Origin: an uncultured Lachnospiraceae bacterium
Lineage (GTDB): Bacteria > Bacillota > Clostridia > Lachnospirales > Lachnospiraceae
DNA: 12,090 nucleotides
Reading direction: 5' to 3'
Assembly: GCA_902783765.1 (NCBI GenBank)
Contig: CACZSB010000164.1
Location: 1-12,090, forward strand
In this document: positions 5,726-12,090 of the stretch, in pieces
Position numbering within the stretch: position 1 is the first letter of the stretch
How the letters are laid out: each line of letters starts with the position of its first letter
Position numbers and translations under genes: made by a program
Notes under the pieces: generated by a model
What the model was told of the DNA's origin: nothing
The model's database searches: none
The model's input: only the letters and a program-made list of their open reading frames with translations

Positions 5726-6425
5726 TTTTCACATCCCCCTCAAAACTCCCCAGGGCGCCGCTGCTTCGATATGCCTCCCGGCTGCCGAAAAAGATCCGGC
5801 TGCCGATATGCAGCACCCGGCCCGCGTATTCCAGGGCCGCATTCAAATCGTGGGACACCATAATCACCGTGACCCCGTCCTTTTCATTAAGACTCCGGAT
5901 TAGACCGTATAATTCCGCCGTCACCTTGGGATCCAGGCCGGCGGCGGGCTCATCCAGCAGCAAAAGCTTTCCCGTGGCGCAAAGGGCACGGGCTAAAAGC
6001 ACCCGCTGCTGCTGCCCTCCGGAAAGCTCCCGGTAGCAGCGTTTTTTTAAGGAGGTCAGGCCCATCCGTTCAATATTTCGAGCTGCCAGTTCCTTTTGGG
6101 CCGCCCCGTAAAAGGGCTTGAACCCCATACGCCCCAGACAGCCGGAGCGGACGATTTCCTCCACGGAAGCCGGAAAATCCCGCTGGATCAGGGTCTGCTG
6201 GGGCAGATATCCGATTTCGTTTTTTTTCAAACCGTCCCCATAGCGGATGCTCCCCTTTAAGGGCGGCGTGAGGCCCAGCAGCGTTTTGATCAGGGTGCTT
6301 TTGCCGGATCCGTTTTCTCCCAGGATATAAAGATAATCTCCCATGTCCACATGGAAGCTCAAATCCTTTACAATGGCGTGACCCTCGTAGCCCAGGGACA
6401 GGTTTTCGCAGCTGATTAAAGACAT
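5718..6425 (-). CDS. znuC: Zinc ABC transporter, ATP-binding protein
   Basis: The 235-residue cytoplasmic ATPase that powers the importer. Walker A is GENGSGKST (residues 36-44), the Q-loop is YLPQQ (73-77), the signature is LSGGQQQRV (134-142), Walker B is LLLLDEP (154-160) with catalytic E159, and the switch histidine is H192 in VSHDLN. All motifs are intact. The short C-terminal tail and overall size fit ZnuC/AdcC. It starts 20 bases after znuA with GGAGAGGG just before the ATG, and its last codons overlap znuB by 8 bases. Confidence 0.93.
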   Translation of the reverse strand: MSLISCENLSLGYEGHAIVKDLSFHVDMGDYLYILGENGSGKSTLIKTLLGLTPPLKGSIRYGDGLKKNEIGYLPQQTLIQRDFPASVEEIVRSGCLGRMGFKPFYGAAQKELAARNIERMGLTSLKKRCYRELSGGQQQRVLLARALCATGKLLLLDEPAAGLDPKVTAELYGLIRSLNEKDGVTVIMVSHDLNAALEYAGRVLHIGSRIFFGSREAYRSSGALGSFEGDVKNG

Positions 6426-6445
6426 TTTCCCTCTCCGGCCGGGAC

Positions 6446-7444
6446 TTATTGCCCGCAGCCCATGGCCTCCCGCAGCACCGCAAGATTTTCCCGCATGATG
6501 CCTAAATAGCTGGCTCCCTGATCGATCCGTTCCCGGGTGACGGATTGCAGGGAATCCAATACAAGCAGTGTTTGATTGCCGGCGGCACTGCTGTTTTTAA
6601 TGGTTTCCGCCATGCGGCCGTCGCTGCTTTCCGTGCTCAGAATATATCCCAGATTCAGCTCGTCCAATTTCTTTACAAGAAAAATGACGGTTTCAAAGCT
6701 GGCTTCGGTTTCCGCAGAGCAGCCGGGGAAGGCCGCAAAATAATCCTGGCCCAATTCCTCCGTTAAGTAGCGAAAAGGGAAACGATCTGCAAAAATCAGT
6801 GTGTGGGTGGAAGCCTCCCGGGCCGCAGCGGCATATTCCTCTGCCAGGGCCTTCAGACTTTGGCGGTAGCTGCTTTCATTTTTCTCATAAAGGCTTTTAT
6901 GCTCGCTGTCCATTTCCTTAAGGGTAAGGCTGATCTGTTCCACAAAAAGATCTGCGTTTTTTAAGGAGAGCCACACATGCTCGTCCGCCGCCTCCTCCTC
7001 CGCCTCGTGCTCGTGGTCGTGGTCGTGGCCTTCTTCCTCCTGCATGCCCTCCTTCTCCTCCTCAGCCAAGGCGGCATCTCCCAATATCTCCAACAGGTTC
7101 AGGACCCGGCGCTTTTTGTTTTCTCCGCTGCCTAGGGCCTTCTCCGCCCACTCATCGGATTCACCCCCCACGAAAATAAACAAATCGCAGGCGGCGATCT
7201 TGACCATGTCCTCTGTGGAGGGCTGATAACTGTGCAGATCCACCCCCGCATCCTGAAGCAGGGTCAATTCCACATTGTCCCGGTCCCGGGTCAGCTCCCG
7301 AACCCAGTCATATATGGGAAAAATGGTGGTAACGATACGAAGGGTCTTATCTTCCGTTTGCCTGCTTTCGGCCTGGCAGCCTCCCAATAACAGGGCCAGC
7401 ACCAGCAGCAGGGCCAATGCTTTTACACCCATGGCTTTAACCAT
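6446..7444 (-). CDS. znuA: Zinc-binding lipoprotein of the ABC transporter
   Basis: A 332-residue cluster A-I substrate-binding lipoprotein. Its signal peptide ends in the lipobox LLGGC with lipidated C23, so it is membrane-anchored outside the cell. The mature part shows TTIFPIYDWVRELT, the first metal ligand H71 in DLHSYQPS, a His/Glu-rich loop (GHDHDHEHEAEEE) typical of zinc-specific members, and DEHVWLS with the second ligand. Where many relatives have a third His, this one reads FADRFPFRYL with an Asp, followed by GCSAETEAS. I know this variant from clostridial relatives; it may change ligand geometry. The start overlaps the zur stop by 8 bases. ATG 7444 has GGA-type SD bases upstream, and ATG 7432 (MGVKALALLL) is an alternative giving an equally good signal peptide. 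Confidence 0.92.
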   Translation of the reverse strand: MVKAMGVKALALLLVLALLLGGCQAESRQTEDKTLRIVTTIFPIYDWVRELTRDRDNVELTLLQDAGVDLHSYQPSTEDMVKIAACDLFIFVGGESDEWAEKALGSGENKKRRVLNLLEILGDAALAEEEKEGMQEEEGHDHDHEHEAEEEAADEHVWLSLKNADLFVEQISLTLKEMDSEHKSLYEKNESSYRQSLKALAEEYAAAAREASTHTLIFADRFPFRYLTEELGQDYFAAFPGCSAETEASFETVIFLVKKLDELNLGYILSTESSDGRMAETIKNSSAAGNQTLLVLDSLQSVTRERIDQGASYLGIMRENLAVLREAMGCGQ

Positions 7445-7853
7445 GATTCTTTTCCATCCTTTTTCGAATTTGACAGGCCTCGCAGGTGCCGTACAGCACC
7501 GTATCCACCCTGTCCACCAAAAATTGCTCGTGGCGGATCAGATTGCGGATCAGGGTCTCCGCATCCTCCTCGTCCATATGATAGGTGGTGCCGCAGCTTT
7601 TGCATAAAAGATGCAGATGATCCCGGCAATCCTGACTGTCGCTGAATTGGTAGTAAGCCTCCCGGCCTCCCCGGCTCACCCGCCGGATGCGGCCTTCCTC
7701 TTCCAGAGCCGCCAGGTTCCGATAAACGGCACTGACGCTGATACCGGCCCCGGCCAGGGCTCCGGCAATATCCCCTGCGGAAAGGCTCTCGTCGGGATGC
7801 ATGGCCAGATAATCCAGCAAAGCCCGGCGCTGTTTGGTAATATAAGCTGCCAT
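7437..7853 (-). CDS. zur: Fur-family zinc-responsive repressor
   Basis: The 138-residue product is a standard-length Fur-family regulator. The winged helix has its recognition helix around SAVYRNLAALEEEG (residues 41-54) and a wing RVSRGGREAYYQF. The dimerisation part has the regulatory-site HLHLL (H79, H81) and two CxxC pairs, CKSC (84-87) and CEAC (124-127), forming the structural zinc site. It is the first gene of the zinc-uptake operon and overlaps znuA, so Zur is favoured over PerR or Fur. With zinc bound it should repress the operon, itself included; two 21 bp boxes around the promoter (7876-7896 and 7928-7948) fit this. GGGGG lies about 6 bases before the ATG. Confidence 0.88.
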   Translation of the reverse strand: MAAYITKQRRALLDYLAMHPDESLSAGDIAGALAGAGISVSAVYRNLAALEEEGRIRRVSRGGREAYYQFSDSQDCRDHLHLLCKSCGTTYHMDEEDAETLIRNLIRHEQFLVDRVDTVLYGTCEACQIRKRMEKNHG

Positions 7854-7875
7854 GAGATCCCCCCTTTACACACAA

Positions 7876-7896
7876 AAATGCGAACCGCTCGCAAAT
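7876..7896. promoter_or_regulatory. Fur-family-type box B at the zur -10 region
   Basis: A 21 bp imperfect palindrome (7 of 10 pairs) with inner core TGCGA-ACCGC-TCGCA. It matches box A at 15 of 21 positions and shares its right arm TCGCAAAT. It overlaps the -10 (7895-7900) and the predicted transcription start, a position suited to repression. Confidence 0.6.
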
Positions 7897-7923
7897 CATA
7901 GCGCTTTTCCCGGGAAAAGTCAA
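7895..7923 (-). promoter_or_regulatory. Promoter of the zur-znuACB operon
   Basis: On the minus strand TTGACT (7918-7923) and TATGAT (7895-7900) are spaced 17 bases apart, 42 bases before the zur ATG. The spacer is occupied by the perfect 16 bp palindrome at 7904-7919. No other promoter is seen within the operon. Confidence 0.8.
7904..7919. promoter_or_regulatory. 16 bp perfect palindrome in the promoter spacer
   Basis: CTTTTCCCGGGAAAAG is perfectly self-complementary and sits between the -35 and -10 of the zur promoter, sharing two bases with the -35. It is unlike the Zur boxes on either side. It could be a site for a second dimeric regulator, or chance. There is no loop or T tract to make it a terminator. 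Confidence 0.45.
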
Positions 7924-7927
7924 TAGG

Positions 7928-7948
7928 ATTTGCAAACAATTCGCAAAT
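7928..7948. promoter_or_regulatory. Fur-family-type box A upstream of the zur -35
   Basis: A 21 bp palindrome with arms ATTTGC / GCAAAT and 8 of 10 symmetric pairs. The length and layout resemble the Bacillus Zur box (AAATCGTAAT-type arms), but the base content differs. It lies 4 bases upstream of the -35, centred 52 bp from box B, so the two would sit on about the same DNA face. Confidence 0.65.
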
Positions 7949-7964
7949 TATGTTCTGGAATGAT

Positions 7965-8924
7965 TTAGCTGTTCAGTAAGTGATACACCGCCCCCATCAT
8001 GCCGGCTTCGTTGCCGTGGGTGGCGGGTTCCAGCCGGAAAACTCGGGCGTAGAGGGGCATCAGCTGGGCCCTTACTTCCTCCCGCAGGGGGCGGATCAGC
8101 AGGGCATCCTGGGCACTGACGGCGCCGCCGATCACCACGATCTCCGGGTCAAAGGTATAAACCAGATTTACAATACCCACGGCCATATCCCGGATCCAGG
8201 TCTTAAGAATCTCGGAATAGAGTGTATCTCCCTTTTCAGCCAGATCAAATATCACCCGGCCGTTCAGGCCCTCTTCCGGCAGGGGACGCCCCGCCTCCTC
8301 CAGTCTGGATTTTGTCAGCTTCAGCAAGCCCGTCACCGCGCCGTATTCTTCGAAGGTGCCCGGATTGCCGCAGGGGGTCATGGGGCCGTCCTTTTTAATG
8401 ACGCTGTGCCCCACCTCCCCGGCAAAGCCATGGGCTCCGCTGAGAAGACGGCCGTTCACAATAATACCGGCCCCGATGCCGGTGCCGATGGTAAGCACCA
8501 CCGCCTGTTTGCAGCCCTTGGCGCTGCCGGACCAAAGCTCCGCCAAAGCCGCCGCATTGGCGTCGTTAATGACCCGCACCGGCAGGCCGAAGCATTCCCG
8601 AAAGACCCGTCCCAAAGGGGCATTCATATAATGGGGGATGTGCTCCACCGCGCCCCTGACCGTGCCCTCCTCATCCGGCAGGCCCGTGGTGTCGATGCCG
8701 ATGCCCTGAATTTCCAGCTTTTGCACCCCCAAAAGGGGATCCGTTTCGCCGCCGGCCAGCTCGGCCACAAAGCTTTTGGCCCCTTCCAGGGCCGTTTCCA
8801 TTAAATTGGTGTTATAATGCGGCACATCCGCCGGATAGGTCCGGCTGGAAAGGACCTGTCCCTCCGGAGAGATCAGGCCGCATTTTACACTGGTTCCGCC
8901 AATATCGATGCCAAGATAATTCAT
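7965..8924 (-). CDS. ROK-family sugar kinase (glucokinase-like)
   Basis: A cytoplasmic kinase that should phosphorylate a hexose or related sugar with ATP. The 319-residue product has the phosphate-binding GIDIGGTSVKCG (residues 5-16), catalytic D121 in INDANAAALAE, the second phosphate loop TIGTGIGAG (145-153), and E170/H173 in GEVGHSV. The ROK zinc motif C-x-C-G-x-x-G-C-x-E is degenerate: residues 183-192 read TPCGNPGTFE, so two of three zinc cysteines are Thr. The substrate cannot be assigned from sequence; glucose is the default guess. MNYLGIDIGG is the standard start of the fold, but its only strong SD (AGGAGG) is 16 bases away and the -10 box is 6 bases before the ATG, pointing to a leaderless mRNA. 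No terminator separates it from zur, so read-through is possible. Confidence 0.9.
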   Translation of the reverse strand: MNYLGIDIGGTSVKCGLISPEGQVLSSRTYPADVPHYNTNLMETALEGAKSFVAELAGGETDPLLGVQKLEIQGIGIDTTGLPDEEGTVRGAVEHIPHYMNAPLGRVFRECFGLPVRVINDANAAALAELWSGSAKGCKQAVVLTIGTGIGAGIIVNGRLLSGAHGFAGEVGHSVIKKDGPMTPCGNPGTFEEYGAVTGLLKLTKSRLEEAGRPLPEEGLNGRVIFDLAEKGDTLYSEILKTWIRDMAVGIVNLVYTFDPEIVVIGGAVSAQDALLIRPLREEVRAQLMPLYARVFRLEPATHGNEAGMMGAVYHLLNS

Positions 8925-8930
8925 GCTTGT

Positions 8931-8959
8931 ATTATACTCGCCTCCTGGGCCCTTGGCAA
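8931..8959 (-). promoter_or_regulatory. Promoter of the ROK kinase, predicted leaderless
   Basis: On the minus strand TTGCCA (8954-8959) and consensus TATAAT (8931-8936) are spaced 17 bases apart. Only six bases separate the -10 from the ATG at 8924, so transcription is predicted to start at or within a base or two of the initiation codon. Confidence 0.7.
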
Positions 8960-8969
8960 GGGTCAGGAG
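8942..8969. promoter_or_regulatory. Imperfect palindrome over the kinase -35 region
   Basis: Outer arms CTCCTG (8942-8947) and CAGGAG (8964-8969) enclose inner arms CCCTTG (8950-8955) and CAAGGG (8957-8962), offset by one base. It covers the -35 and the upstream half of the spacer of the kinase promoter. No T tract follows on either strand, so an operator is more likely than a terminator. Confidence 0.45.
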
Positions 8970-8972
8970 CTA

Positions 8973-9001
8973 TTGAAAAAAACAAAAACTTGTGATAAGA
9001 A
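8973..9001 (+). promoter_or_regulatory. Candidate promoter of the gene at 9038
   Basis: TTGAAA (8973-8978) and TAAGAA (8996-9001) are spaced 17 bases apart, 36 bases before the start codon. The -10 is weak, but it is the best candidate in the 113-base divergent intergenic region. Confidence 0.4.
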
Positions 9002-9037
9002 AGGGACAGTAAATCCACGCCCAGACAGGAAGAGAAA

Positions 9038-9637
9038 ATGGACAATTCGGATAATAATAAAGACAACTGGCCCGCCGCTTATTACGAGCTGCAGTCCATT
9101 GAAGACAGACGCCAGCTGCTGGACCGGCGGCTGGCAGAGCCCCCCTATCAAAAGGAGGATCTGGAACGGCGCCGCCTGTTTCAGATGCGCTATAAAAGCT
9201 GGGAGGGCCGCAGCATCGATACCTTCATGGACGCCTGGATGACCATCCGCCTGTATCAAAACCCCAACTTTTTATTCCGAAACGAGAAGAAATTCCCTAA
9301 GGAAATGCAGGAGCAGGCGGAAAAGCTGGGGCTGATCCATTATCCCCAGGATGAATACCTGCGCGCCGAATGGAAGCATTTTACCAGGCTGTATATCAAG
9401 ACCTGCCTGACCGGCTCCACTTATAAATCCAAAATACTGGTTTTCTTCCCCTTAAGCCCGGAGAAACTGGCTCTGAAAATCGCCGAGGATATTGATTTGG
9501 GTACCTGCGTGGTGCCCCGGATCGCAAAGCTGGAGGAGGCTTTTGGGCCCCTGCGGGAGATATTCCTGGAAAGCTACCGGGAAATGGTGGACCAGGGGGA
9601 TAAGTACTGGAAGGAATATTTGGATAGTAAAAAATAA
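9038..9637 (+). CDS. Helical cytoplasmic protein of unknown function
   Basis: A 199-residue product without signal peptide or membrane segments, rich in charged and aromatic residues and apparently mostly helical. The N-terminal part is YYELQSIEDRRQLLDRRLAE and the middle is DTFMDAWMTIRLYQNPNFLF. The second half holds HYPQDEYLRAEWKHFTRLYI, a short hydrophobic strand KILVFFPLSPEKLALKIAED, and a C-terminal helix ending REMVDQGDKYWKEYLDSKK. I see no catalytic motif. It reminds me of small conserved Lachnospiraceae DUF proteins (DUF6553 comes to mind), but I cannot verify this. GC content and codon use match the neighbours, and AGGAAGAG precedes the ATG, so it is a real native gene. It diverges from the ROK kinase and converges on mmsB. 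Confidence 0.8.
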   Translation: MDNSDNNKDNWPAAYYELQSIEDRRQLLDRRLAEPPYQKEDLERRRLFQMRYKSWEGRSIDTFMDAWMTIRLYQNPNFLFRNEKKFPKEMQEQAEKLGLIHYPQDEYLRAEWKHFTRLYIKTCLTGSTYKSKILVFFPLSPEKLALKIAEDIDLGTCVVPRIAKLEEAFGPLREIFLESYREMVDQGDKYWKEYLDSKK

Positions 9638-9642
9638 AAAAA

Positions 9643-9666
9643 CCCTCTCCCGCGTCCGGGAGAGGG
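9643..9666. terminator. Bidirectional terminator, REP-like hairpin copy
   Basis: A perfect 10 bp stem CCCTCTCCCG / CGGGAGAGGG with a 4-base loop. On the minus strand it is followed at once by seven T (plus-strand A tract 9636-9642) and a further T run, an excellent terminator for mmsA-mmsB; that tract overlaps the stop codon of the convergent gene. On the plus strand T6 comes about 12 bases after the stem, so termination there is probably weaker. It matches the inverted copy at 3429-3452 at 23 of 24 positions. Confidence 0.9.
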
Positions 9667-9681
9667 CAAGGGGCTTCTTTT

Positions 9682-10860
9682 TTATTTCTTCTTGGAAGCG
9701 ATATCGAAGGCCACGGCGATGATGAAGATAATGCCCTTCACGATATACTGATAGGAAATATCTACGGACATCAGATTCATACCGTTGGTAAGGGACATGA
9801 TAACAAAGGTGCCGATGATGGCATTGGTCACCTTGCCCACGCCGCCGGATACCGCCGTACCGCCGATGTAGGAGGAGGCGATGGCATCCGTCTCAAAGCC
9901 CAGACCCGCCTGGGGGGTGGCAGAAGAAAGCCGGGAGGCATAAAGCATACCTGACAGGGCCGCCAGAACGCCCATGGAGCAGAAAACGAAAAGGGTCACA
10001 TTGTTCACATTCACACCGGAAAGCTCCGCCGCATCCGCATTGCCCCCGATACCGTAAATATACCGGCCCAGCTTGGTTTTATTCAGCATATAATTATAGC
10101 CGAAGAGGATCACTCCCACAATGACGGAGGACCAGGGAAGGCCCTTATAGCTGGCCAGCACATAGGCCACCAGCAGAATCACCCCGGAGATCAAAACCAG
10201 CTCCGTAATAAACATGGGCTGGGAGATCACCTTAAAGCCGTACTGGATCCGCTTCTTTCTGGACCTCAGCAGGCTGAAGGCGATCAGCACAATGGCGATC
10301 ACCCCGATCACCATGGTCACGATATGGAAGTTTCCTTCATGGGGAATATCCGGAATAAAGGAATTGCAAAGAGCCAAAAAGCCCTTCTGCCGGATGACGA
10401 TGGTGCCGGATTTGGCCAGGGAAAGGGAAAGCATGCCCCGGTAGATGAACTGGCCGGCCAGGGTTACCACAAAGGCCGGCACCCCGATCCGGGTAATGAC
10501 CGTGCCTTGATAAAAGCCGATTAAGAGCCCCACCACCAGCACCATCAAAATGGCAATCCATTCGTTGATCCCCACCTTCTCCATCAAAAGGGCCGCCACG
10601 GCACCGCAAAGGCCCGCCATAAAGCCCACGGACAGGTCGATATGCTTAATGATCAAAATCAAGGTCATACCGATGGCCAGCACGGCCACATAGGCGGCCT
10701 GGTTAAACAGGTTGGAGATGTTGGAGGCCTTGAAAAACTTTCCGCCGGACCATATCTGGAAAAAGAGCATGATCACCACCAGGGCGATATACATCATGTA
10801 ATCCCGCATGTTGTTTTTCAGGAAAGACACCAGCTCGTTGGATTTCTTGTTCTGTTCCAT
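9682..10860 (-). CDS. mmsB: Multiple-monosaccharide ABC transporter, permease
   Basis: A 392-residue membrane subunit of a CUT2-type sugar importer (MmsB/GguB, XylH-like), which forms the sugar path across the membrane. The CUT2 signature follows a first membrane helix: KASNISNLFNQAAYVAVLAI, then GMTLILIIKHIDLSVG (about residues 63-78). Later blocks are GVPAFVVTLAGQFIYRG, the permease-ATPase contact stretch GIGGNADAAELSGVNV, and SYIGGTAVSGGVG. It is longer than RbsC (about 320) through extra helices and a basic loop near SLLRSRKKRI, as in XylH/MmsB. About ten hydrophobic segments are visible. It starts on the last base of the mmsA stop (TAATG), with GAGG upstream, so the two are coupled. A strong terminator follows at 9643-9666. 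Glucose, galactose, xylose or arabinose are family substrates; the choice here is unknown. Confidence 0.9.
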   Translation of the reverse strand: MEQNKKSNELVSFLKNNMRDYMMYIALVVIMLFFQIWSGGKFFKASNISNLFNQAAYVAVLAIGMTLILIIKHIDLSVGFMAGLCGAVAALLMEKVGINEWIAILMVLVVGLLIGFYQGTVITRIGVPAFVVTLAGQFIYRGMLSLSLAKSGTIVIRQKGFLALCNSFIPDIPHEGNFHIVTMVIGVIAIVLIAFSLLRSRKKRIQYGFKVISQPMFITELVLISGVILLVAYVLASYKGLPWSSVIVGVILFGYNYMLNKTKLGRYIYGIGGNADAAELSGVNVNNVTLFVFCSMGVLAALSGMLYASRLSSATPQAGLGFETDAIASSYIGGTAVSGGVGKVTNAIIGTFVIMSLTNGMNLMSVDISYQYIVKGIIFIIAVAFDIASKKK

Positions 10861-12090
10861 TATTTCGTCCTCACTTCACTGTTGATGGCCATCTTCATTA
10901 CCTTTTCTTCCGTAGCCTCTTCGGCGGAAAGCTCGCCCATGATCTGCCCGTCACTCATAACATAGAGGCGGTCCGACATGCCCAGGGCCTCCGGCAGCTC
11001 GGAGGAGATCATAATGATGGCCATGCCGTCCTTGACCATTTTATTCATCAGGGAGTAGATCTCGTACTTGGCCCCCACATCGATGCCCCGGGTGGGCTCG
11101 TCCAAAATCAGCACCTTGGGCTTGGCATAGAGCCATTTGGCGATCTGCACCTTTTGCTGGTTGCCCCCGGAGAGATTCCCCACCTTCTGGGCCACAGAGG
11201 GGGTCTTGATATTGATGCTGGAAGCGAAATCCTTGGCTACCAGCACTTCCTTCTGTTCGTTGATGGCTATGCCTTCGATAAGCTCGTTTAAGTTGGCCAG
11301 GGAAATATTATATTTGATATCCTGCATCAGCACCAGACCATTGCCCTTCCGGTCTTCGGATACATAGGCAATGCCCGCATCAATGGCCTGCTTGGGATGC
11401 TTGAACCAGCGGGACTGACCGTTGATGATCACCTCGCCGGAGATGATTTTATATTTTTTGGGATTGCCGAAAATGGCCAGGGCGCTTTCCGTCCGGCCGG
11501 CCCCCATCAGACCCTGGAGCCCCACGATCTCCCCGCTGTGGACCTTAAAGTTCACATTTTGCAGGATAGTCCTTCCGGTATTGGGATCCTGGGCCGTCAG
11601 ATTCTTTACCTCCAGCACCACATCGCCCCGGGGCTGATCCTCCCGCTTGGGATAAATCACATCCATGCTGCGGCCCACCATGTTTTTAATGATGTTGGCC
11701 TCGGAAATATCGTCGGTTTTGGCGTCCAGAGAGCAAATGGTTGACCCATCCCGCAATACCGTAATGGTATCCGCAATGGCCACCACTTCCCGTAATTTAT
11801 GGGAAATCATGATACAGGTAACGCCGGATGCCTTCAGTTCCTGAATCAGCTTAAGAAGGTTTTCGGAGTCGTCCTCATTTAAAGAGGATGTGGGCTCGTC
11901 GAAGATGATCAGCTTGCAGTTCTTGGAAAGGGCCTTGGCGATTTCCAGAAGCTGCTGGCGCCCCGTATTTAAATGTTTGACCTTCATGGAAGGGTCGATA
12001 TCCAGCCGGACCTTTTTCAGCATTTCGTAGGCCCGGATGATGGTCTCATTCCAGTCCACCTGCTTGCCCTTCATGATTTCGTGACCGAAA
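10860..12090 (-). CDS. mmsA: Multiple-monosaccharide ABC transporter, ATP-binding protein (5' end outside)
   Basis: A CUT2-type double-domain ATPase (MmsA/GguA, MglA-like) that energises sugar import through MmsB. The reading frame is open to the window edge: the ATG at 12074 is internal, and upstream codons read F-G-H-E-I as in relatives. About 409 of roughly 510 residues are present, so the first Walker A is missing. In domain 1 the signature position reads LNTGRQQLLEIAKALS instead of LSxGQ, and Walker B is LIIFDEPTSSL. Domain 2 has the degenerate Walker A GLMGAGRTES usual for sugar ATPases, the block YVSEDRKGNGL, the signature LSGGNQQKVQIAKWL, and Walker B VLILDEPTRGIDVG. The binding protein gene is not downstream of mmsB and probably lies upstream, outside the window. 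Confidence 0.93.
   Translation of the reverse strand, partial: FGHEIMKGKQVDWNETIIRAYEMLKKVRLDIDPSMKVKHLNTGRQQLLEIAKALSKNCKLIIFDEPTSSLNEDDSENLLKLIQELKASGVTCIMISHKLREVVAIADTITVLRDGSTICSLDAKTDDISEANIIKNMVGRSMDVIYPKREDQPRGDVVLEVKNLTAQDPNTGRTILQNVNFKVHSGEIVGLQGLMGAGRTESALAIFGNPKKYKIISGEVIINGQSRWFKHPKQAIDAGIAYVSEDRKGNGLVLMQDIKYNISLANLNELIEGIAINEQKEVLVAKDFASSINIKTPSVAQKVGNLSGGNQQKVQIAKWLYAKPKVLILDEPTRGIDVGAKYEIYSLMNKMVKDGMAIIMISSELPEALGMSDRLYVMSDGQIMGELSAEEATEEKVMKMAINSEVRTK

Noticed and set aside
6961..7050. Short tandem-like repeats in the znuA region
   Set aside because: These are codons for the His/Asp/Glu-rich metal loop of ZnuA, not a separate repeat element.
7980..8804. 274-codon plus-strand frame opposite the ROK kinase
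   Set aside because: Antisense shadow; the minus-strand frame has all ROK motifs, while this one is His/Gly/Pro-rich without a fold.
1..12090. tRNA, rRNA, CRISPR array, transposase or complete defence system
   Set aside because: I saw no cloverleaf, rRNA block, regularly spaced repeats, DDE or Y1 transposase, or multi-gene defence operon; the AlbA_2 gene is only a fragment at the edge.

Overview
The window looks like chromosomal DNA of a Gram-positive Clostridia species, probably from the Lachnospirales or a neighbouring order. The reasons are family resemblance and style: lipobox-type lipoproteins, strong Shine-Dalgarno (SD) sites, TTGaca/TATAAT promoters, a clostridial-type DHFR, an MmsAB-type sugar transporter, and GC-rich housekeeping genes broken by AT-rich patches. 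This placement is inferred from sequence character, not from a search.

Layout. Positions 1-350 (minus strand) hold a decayed accessory locus: the start of a Schlafen AlbA_2-type protein, preceded by a 45-residue truncated HTH regulator and an out-of-frame 26-codon tail. An AT-rich stretch without a gene follows (348-605). pepF (oligoendopeptidase F, minus, 648-2438) and thyA-folA (plus, 2589-3988) are divergent from a shared 150 bp promoter region. thyA and folA form the dTMP/tetrahydrofolate pair and are separated by a REP-like hairpin. From about 3990 to 4870 lies an AT-rich island holding a 43 bp near-perfect palindrome, a good promoter, a putative small secreted peptide without a standard start codon, and an unrecognised lipoprotein.

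Positions 4874-7853 (minus) are a compact zinc-uptake operon in the order zur-znuA-znuC-znuB, with overlapping or closely packed genes. A textbook promoter precedes it, bracketed by two related 21 bp Fur-family-like boxes with a 16 bp perfect palindrome in the spacer. Zur and its operators thus probably set expression of the whole operon. Upstream is a ROK-family sugar kinase (minus, 7965-8924). Its promoter sits so close to the ATG that the mRNA is predicted to be leaderless, and an imperfect palindrome covers the -35. A helical, cytoplasmic-looking protein of unknown function (plus, 9038-9637) diverges from the kinase. It converges on mmsB through a bidirectional terminator that is another copy of the hairpin between thyA and folA. 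mmsB and mmsA (minus, 9682 to the window end; mmsA is cut at its 5' end) encode the permease and ATPase of a multiple-monosaccharide ABC importer. The ROK kinase could phosphorylate the imported sugar, though the genes are not in one operon.

I did not see a new defence or enzymatic system as a complete unit. The most unusual signals are regulatory (the zur operator array and the possibly leaderless kinase mRNA) and the small elements in the AT-rich island.
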